From positions 372,001 through 436,000 of the forward strand of contig NZ_QVMT01000002.1 in the NCBI RefSeq assembly GCF_003418935.1: a stretch of 64,000 nucleotides of DNA, in the 5' to 3' direction. A program made the translations under genes and the position numbers. The stretch comes from Emticicia sp. C21. Its GTDB lineage: Bacteria > Bacteroidota > Bacteroidia > Cytophagales > Spirosomataceae. The notes beneath the pieces were generated by a model. It did no database searches, had not been told where the DNA came from, and saw nothing but the letters and a program-made list of their open reading frames with translations. This document shows positions 61,941 through 64,000 of this stretch, one piece after another (position 1 is the first letter of the stretch; each line of letters opens with the position of its first letter).

Positions 61941-63239
61941 ATGCTATTCAATACTAAAAACCTAATTGATAACTCGCCAATATCTCGATTACAATATGCT
62001 ACATTGATCGTTTGTTTCTTCATGAACATGCTTGATGGCATGGATGTACTCGTTATCTCTTATGCAGCACCTGCTATATCTCAGAATTGGGGCGTAAGTC
62101 CACAAGCTTTGGGAGTTGTATTTAGTTCGGGCTTATTCGGTATGACATTCGGTGCTTTGTTTCTGGCACCCTTTGCAGACAGCATCGGTAGAAAAAACAT
62201 GATTTTACTAAGTGCGGCTTTGATGGGTACTACTGTTTATCTCACGTCTTTTGCCACGTCTATTTACTGGTTAGTTGCTGTAAGGTTTGTTAGTGGCCTG
62301 GGTGTGGGCAGCATGTTAGCAAGTACCGCGGCATTAGCAGCCGAGTATACCCCTCATAAAACCAAAGATTTCTGGGTAAGTTTTGTTATATCCGGCTATC
62401 CGGTAGGCGCGGTTTTGTCAGGTCTGGCATCAGGCAATATAATTGTGCGGGATGGCTGGCAGAGTATGTTTGAAATTGCAGGAATCATCACCATCATTTC
62501 ATTACCTGTTATCTACTTTTTTCTGACCGAATCTTTAGATTTCTATATTAAAAAACAACCACGCGACGCATTAGAAAAGATTAATATAATTCTGATAAAA
62601 ATGGGTTTTGAAGCTATTGAGAAGATTCCCTCCGAATCATCAGAAAAGAATAAGGGATCTATCCAATCATTATTCAATAAAGACTTCCGGACACCGACAT
62701 TGCAACTATGGATAGCTTTATTTTTTGCCTTTGCCACTTTGTATTTTCTCACCAGCTGGATACCCAAATTGGCTACCAATGCAGGTTTATCAATGAAGTT
62801 AGCCATTTATACAGGAACCGTATTTAATGCAGGAGCCTGGTTTGGTATCATGACACAAGGCTACTTTTCGAGTAAGTATGGTCTTAAAAAAACGATTGGC
62901 GTTATATTTATTCTGACGGCAGTCTTAATGGCTATCTTCAAAATGTTTATTGGCTCCGATGCTATTCTCTATGTATTTGGTTTGTTAGGTTTTGGTATAC
63001 AAGGGGGTTTTGTAGGCTTATATGCGGTAGCCGCCCGCATGTATCCTACCGAGTTTAGAACAACAGGTGTAGGTTGGGCCATTGGTGCCGGTAGGCTTGG
63101 GGGTATAATTGGTCCCGCCGTGGGTGGTATTCTCATTGGTATGGGCTTGTCTCTAAGTACTAACTTCCTGATTTATGCTATTCCGACTGTTTTGGCTGGA
63201 GTAATGACTTTGTTTATTTCTTCAAGAGAGGTGAGTTAA
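61941..63239 (+). CDS. MFS permease, aromatic acid:H+ symporter type
   Basis: A 432-residue major facilitator with 12 predicted membrane segments. The first helix has MLDGMDVLVISYAAPAI, matching the AAHS-family DGxD motif. The loop 2-3 signature is FADSIGRKNMI, and helix 4 has RFVSGLGVGSMLASTAALAAEY. A matching later-half segment is GVIFILTAVLMAIF. AAHS permeases (PcaK, VanK, FerC-like) import aromatic acids such as 4-hydroxybenzoate, vanillate or hydroxycinnamates with protons. It closes the plus-strand run; its stop codon overlaps that of the convergent AraC-type gene. Confidence 0.85.
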   Translation: MLFNTKNLIDNSPISRLQYATLIVCFFMNMLDGMDVLVISYAAPAISQNWGVSPQALGVVFSSGLFGMTFGALFLAPFADSIGRKNMILLSAALMGTTVYLTSFATSIYWLVAVRFVSGLGVGSMLASTAALAAEYTPHKTKDFWVSFVISGYPVGAVLSGLASGNIIVRDGWQSMFEIAGIITIISLPVIYFFLTESLDFYIKKQPRDALEKINIILIKMGFEAIEKIPSESSEKNKGSIQSLFNKDFRTPTLQLWIALFFAFATLYFLTSWIPKLATNAGLSMKLAIYTGTVFNAGAWFGIMTQGYFSSKYGLKKTIGVIFILTAVLMAIFKMFIGSDAILYVFGLLGFGIQGGFVGLYAVAARMYPTEFRTTGVGWAIGAGRLGGIIGPAVGGILIGMGLSLSTNFLIYAIPTVLAGVMTLFISSREVS

Positions 63240-64000
63240 TTCTTCCTGAAATCAGTAGGAGTTACACCTGTCTCTTTTTTAAATAAGCGAGTAAAATAAG
63301 CAGGGTCTTTGAAATTAAGAAAATAAGACACTTCTGAAACTGAATAGTTTGTATTCAACAGGTACTTCTTTGCTTCGTTAATCAAGTAATCATGTACGAT
63401 TGCTAAAGCTGATTTTTGTACTAATGCCTGACATATCCTATTAAGATGTACACTAGTAATATTTAATTCTTTAGCATACTGATTGATTGATTTTGTTTCG
63501 TGCAGGCTTTGTTTGATACTCTTCTGAAAGCTCTGAAAGTACTGTAAAGTTCGGTTGTCTGATTGAGCTATGGTTTGTTTTTGCAAAAGACTGAACCTGT
63601 ATAAATAAATAAAAAGTAGTTGAAAAAGTGAGGGTATTACGATTTGCTTTTCAAGATTATCATTATACAATTCGCGGATTATTTCATGGATATATTGTGC
63701 TATCTGCTTAAAGGCGGCGGTATGCTGTTCAAATAACAAAAGATTAAACCGATTAATGCCGAGTAATATTTTAGGCGTAGGCTTAAAAATATTTTCCAGA
63801 AAAGATTCTGAAAAAGTGATAACCTCACCATTGATATCAGGTTGAAAAATGAAGCCATGCAAAGAATTGGTCGGGATAGTAATAATACATGGCCCAACGA
63901 GTTTCAATTCTTTATTTTCAGAAATAATAATGCCCTCCCCTTTCTTAATAATAAATACCTGGAAAAGCTCGGTATGCAGATGCTCCTTTATTTCCCAGTC
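63236..64000 (-). CDS. PobR-like AraC-family regulator (partial, runs off right edge)
   Basis: The frame is open to the right end of the window. Beyond an internal TTG (63907) it continues upstream as a cupin-like segment with EHLHTELFQVFIIKKGEGII, so the N-terminus lies outside. The cupin is followed by LVGPCIITIPTNSLHGFIF, and the C-terminal AraC pair (NITSVHLNRICQALVQKSALAIVHDYLINEAKKYL, then SVSEVSYFLNFKDPAYFTRLFKKETGVTPTDFR). The H-x-H-x-x-LFQ and HGF pattern is that of the AraC-type PobR activators of 4-hydroxybenzoate hydroxylase. It probably responds to an aromatic acid; effector unknown. At least 254 residues are present. Confidence 0.82.
   Translation of the reverse strand, partial: DWEIKEHLHTELFQVFIIKKGEGIIISENKELKLVGPCIITIPTNSLHGFIFQPDINGEVITFSESFLENIFKPTPKILLGINRFNLLLFEQHTAAFKQIAQYIHEIIRELYNDNLEKQIVIPSLFQLLFIYLYRFSLLQKQTIAQSDNRTLQYFQSFQKSIKQSLHETKSINQYAKELNITSVHLNRICQALVQKSALAIVHDYLINEAKKYLLNTNYSVSEVSYFLNFKDPAYFTRLFKKETGVTPTDFRKN

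Overview
The window is about 64 kb of chromosome from a Bacteroidota bacterium, most likely a member of Cytophagales (Spirosomataceae/Cytophagaceae type). Supporting signs are a SusC/SusD pair with its own ECF sigma factor and FecR anti-sigma factor, a type IX secretion C-terminal domain on a secreted protease, LytTR and OmpA-family proteins typical of the phylum, the near absence of Shine-Dalgarno sequences, and recurrent TAnnTTTG promoter boxes of the Bacteroidota primary sigma factor. No rRNA, tRNA, CRISPR array, prophage or transposase gene was seen. Functional calls rest on motifs read by eye in the translations. No database search was possible.

Layout. 0-7.6 kb: small housekeeping genes, a free-standing NUMOD4/HNH endonuclease-like gene, a class D beta-lactamase followed by a LytTR response regulator, then molybdenum cofactor genes moaD-moaE converging on mobA-moaC, and recQ. 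7.8-18.1 kb: a secreted zinc-protease-like protein, cell-wall genes (dacB-like, anmK), a secreted SGNH esterase, an AraC regulator and an epoxide-hydrolase-like enzyme. 18.2-30 kb: phosphoenolpyruvate carboxylase, a cysteine desulfurase / guanine deaminase / XdhC cluster followed by moeA (purine breakdown and molybdoenzyme maturation), an overlapping trio ending in GGGP synthase (pcrB) and folK, and an ABC ATPase with a TolC-like channel but no permease.

30.2-33.3 kb is a repeat island. A pentapeptide-repeat protein with a 22-residue period and a DUF4097-type protein with an 18-residue period are separated by about 71 perfect copies of an 8-bp unit. Upstream lie five degenerate ~81-bp repeats that look like decayed coding sequence. 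33.7-43.4 kb holds a serine hydrolase, a GNAT acetyltransferase, an OmpA lipoprotein and a 1957-residue soluble PAS/GAF histidine kinase.

43.5-64 kb reads as one accessory region. First comes a TonB uptake locus: ECF sigma, FecR, SusC, SusD and an unrecognised 820-residue secreted protein. After a repeat-rich spacer follows an apparent hydroxycinnamate module: AraC regulator, crotonase, feruloyl-CoA synthase, MetE-like methyltransferase, two secreted alpha/beta hydrolases (one resembling feruloyl/acetyl-xylan esterases), an amidohydrolase, a secreted DUF3237 protein, an AAHS-type MFS permease and a partial PobR-like AraC regulator at the right edge. The inferred flow is outer-membrane import of an aromatic-ester ligand, ester cleavage, uptake of the free acid, CoA activation and side-chain shortening. 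The enzymes for the later steps (aldehyde oxidation, O-demethylation, ring cleavage) are not in the window.
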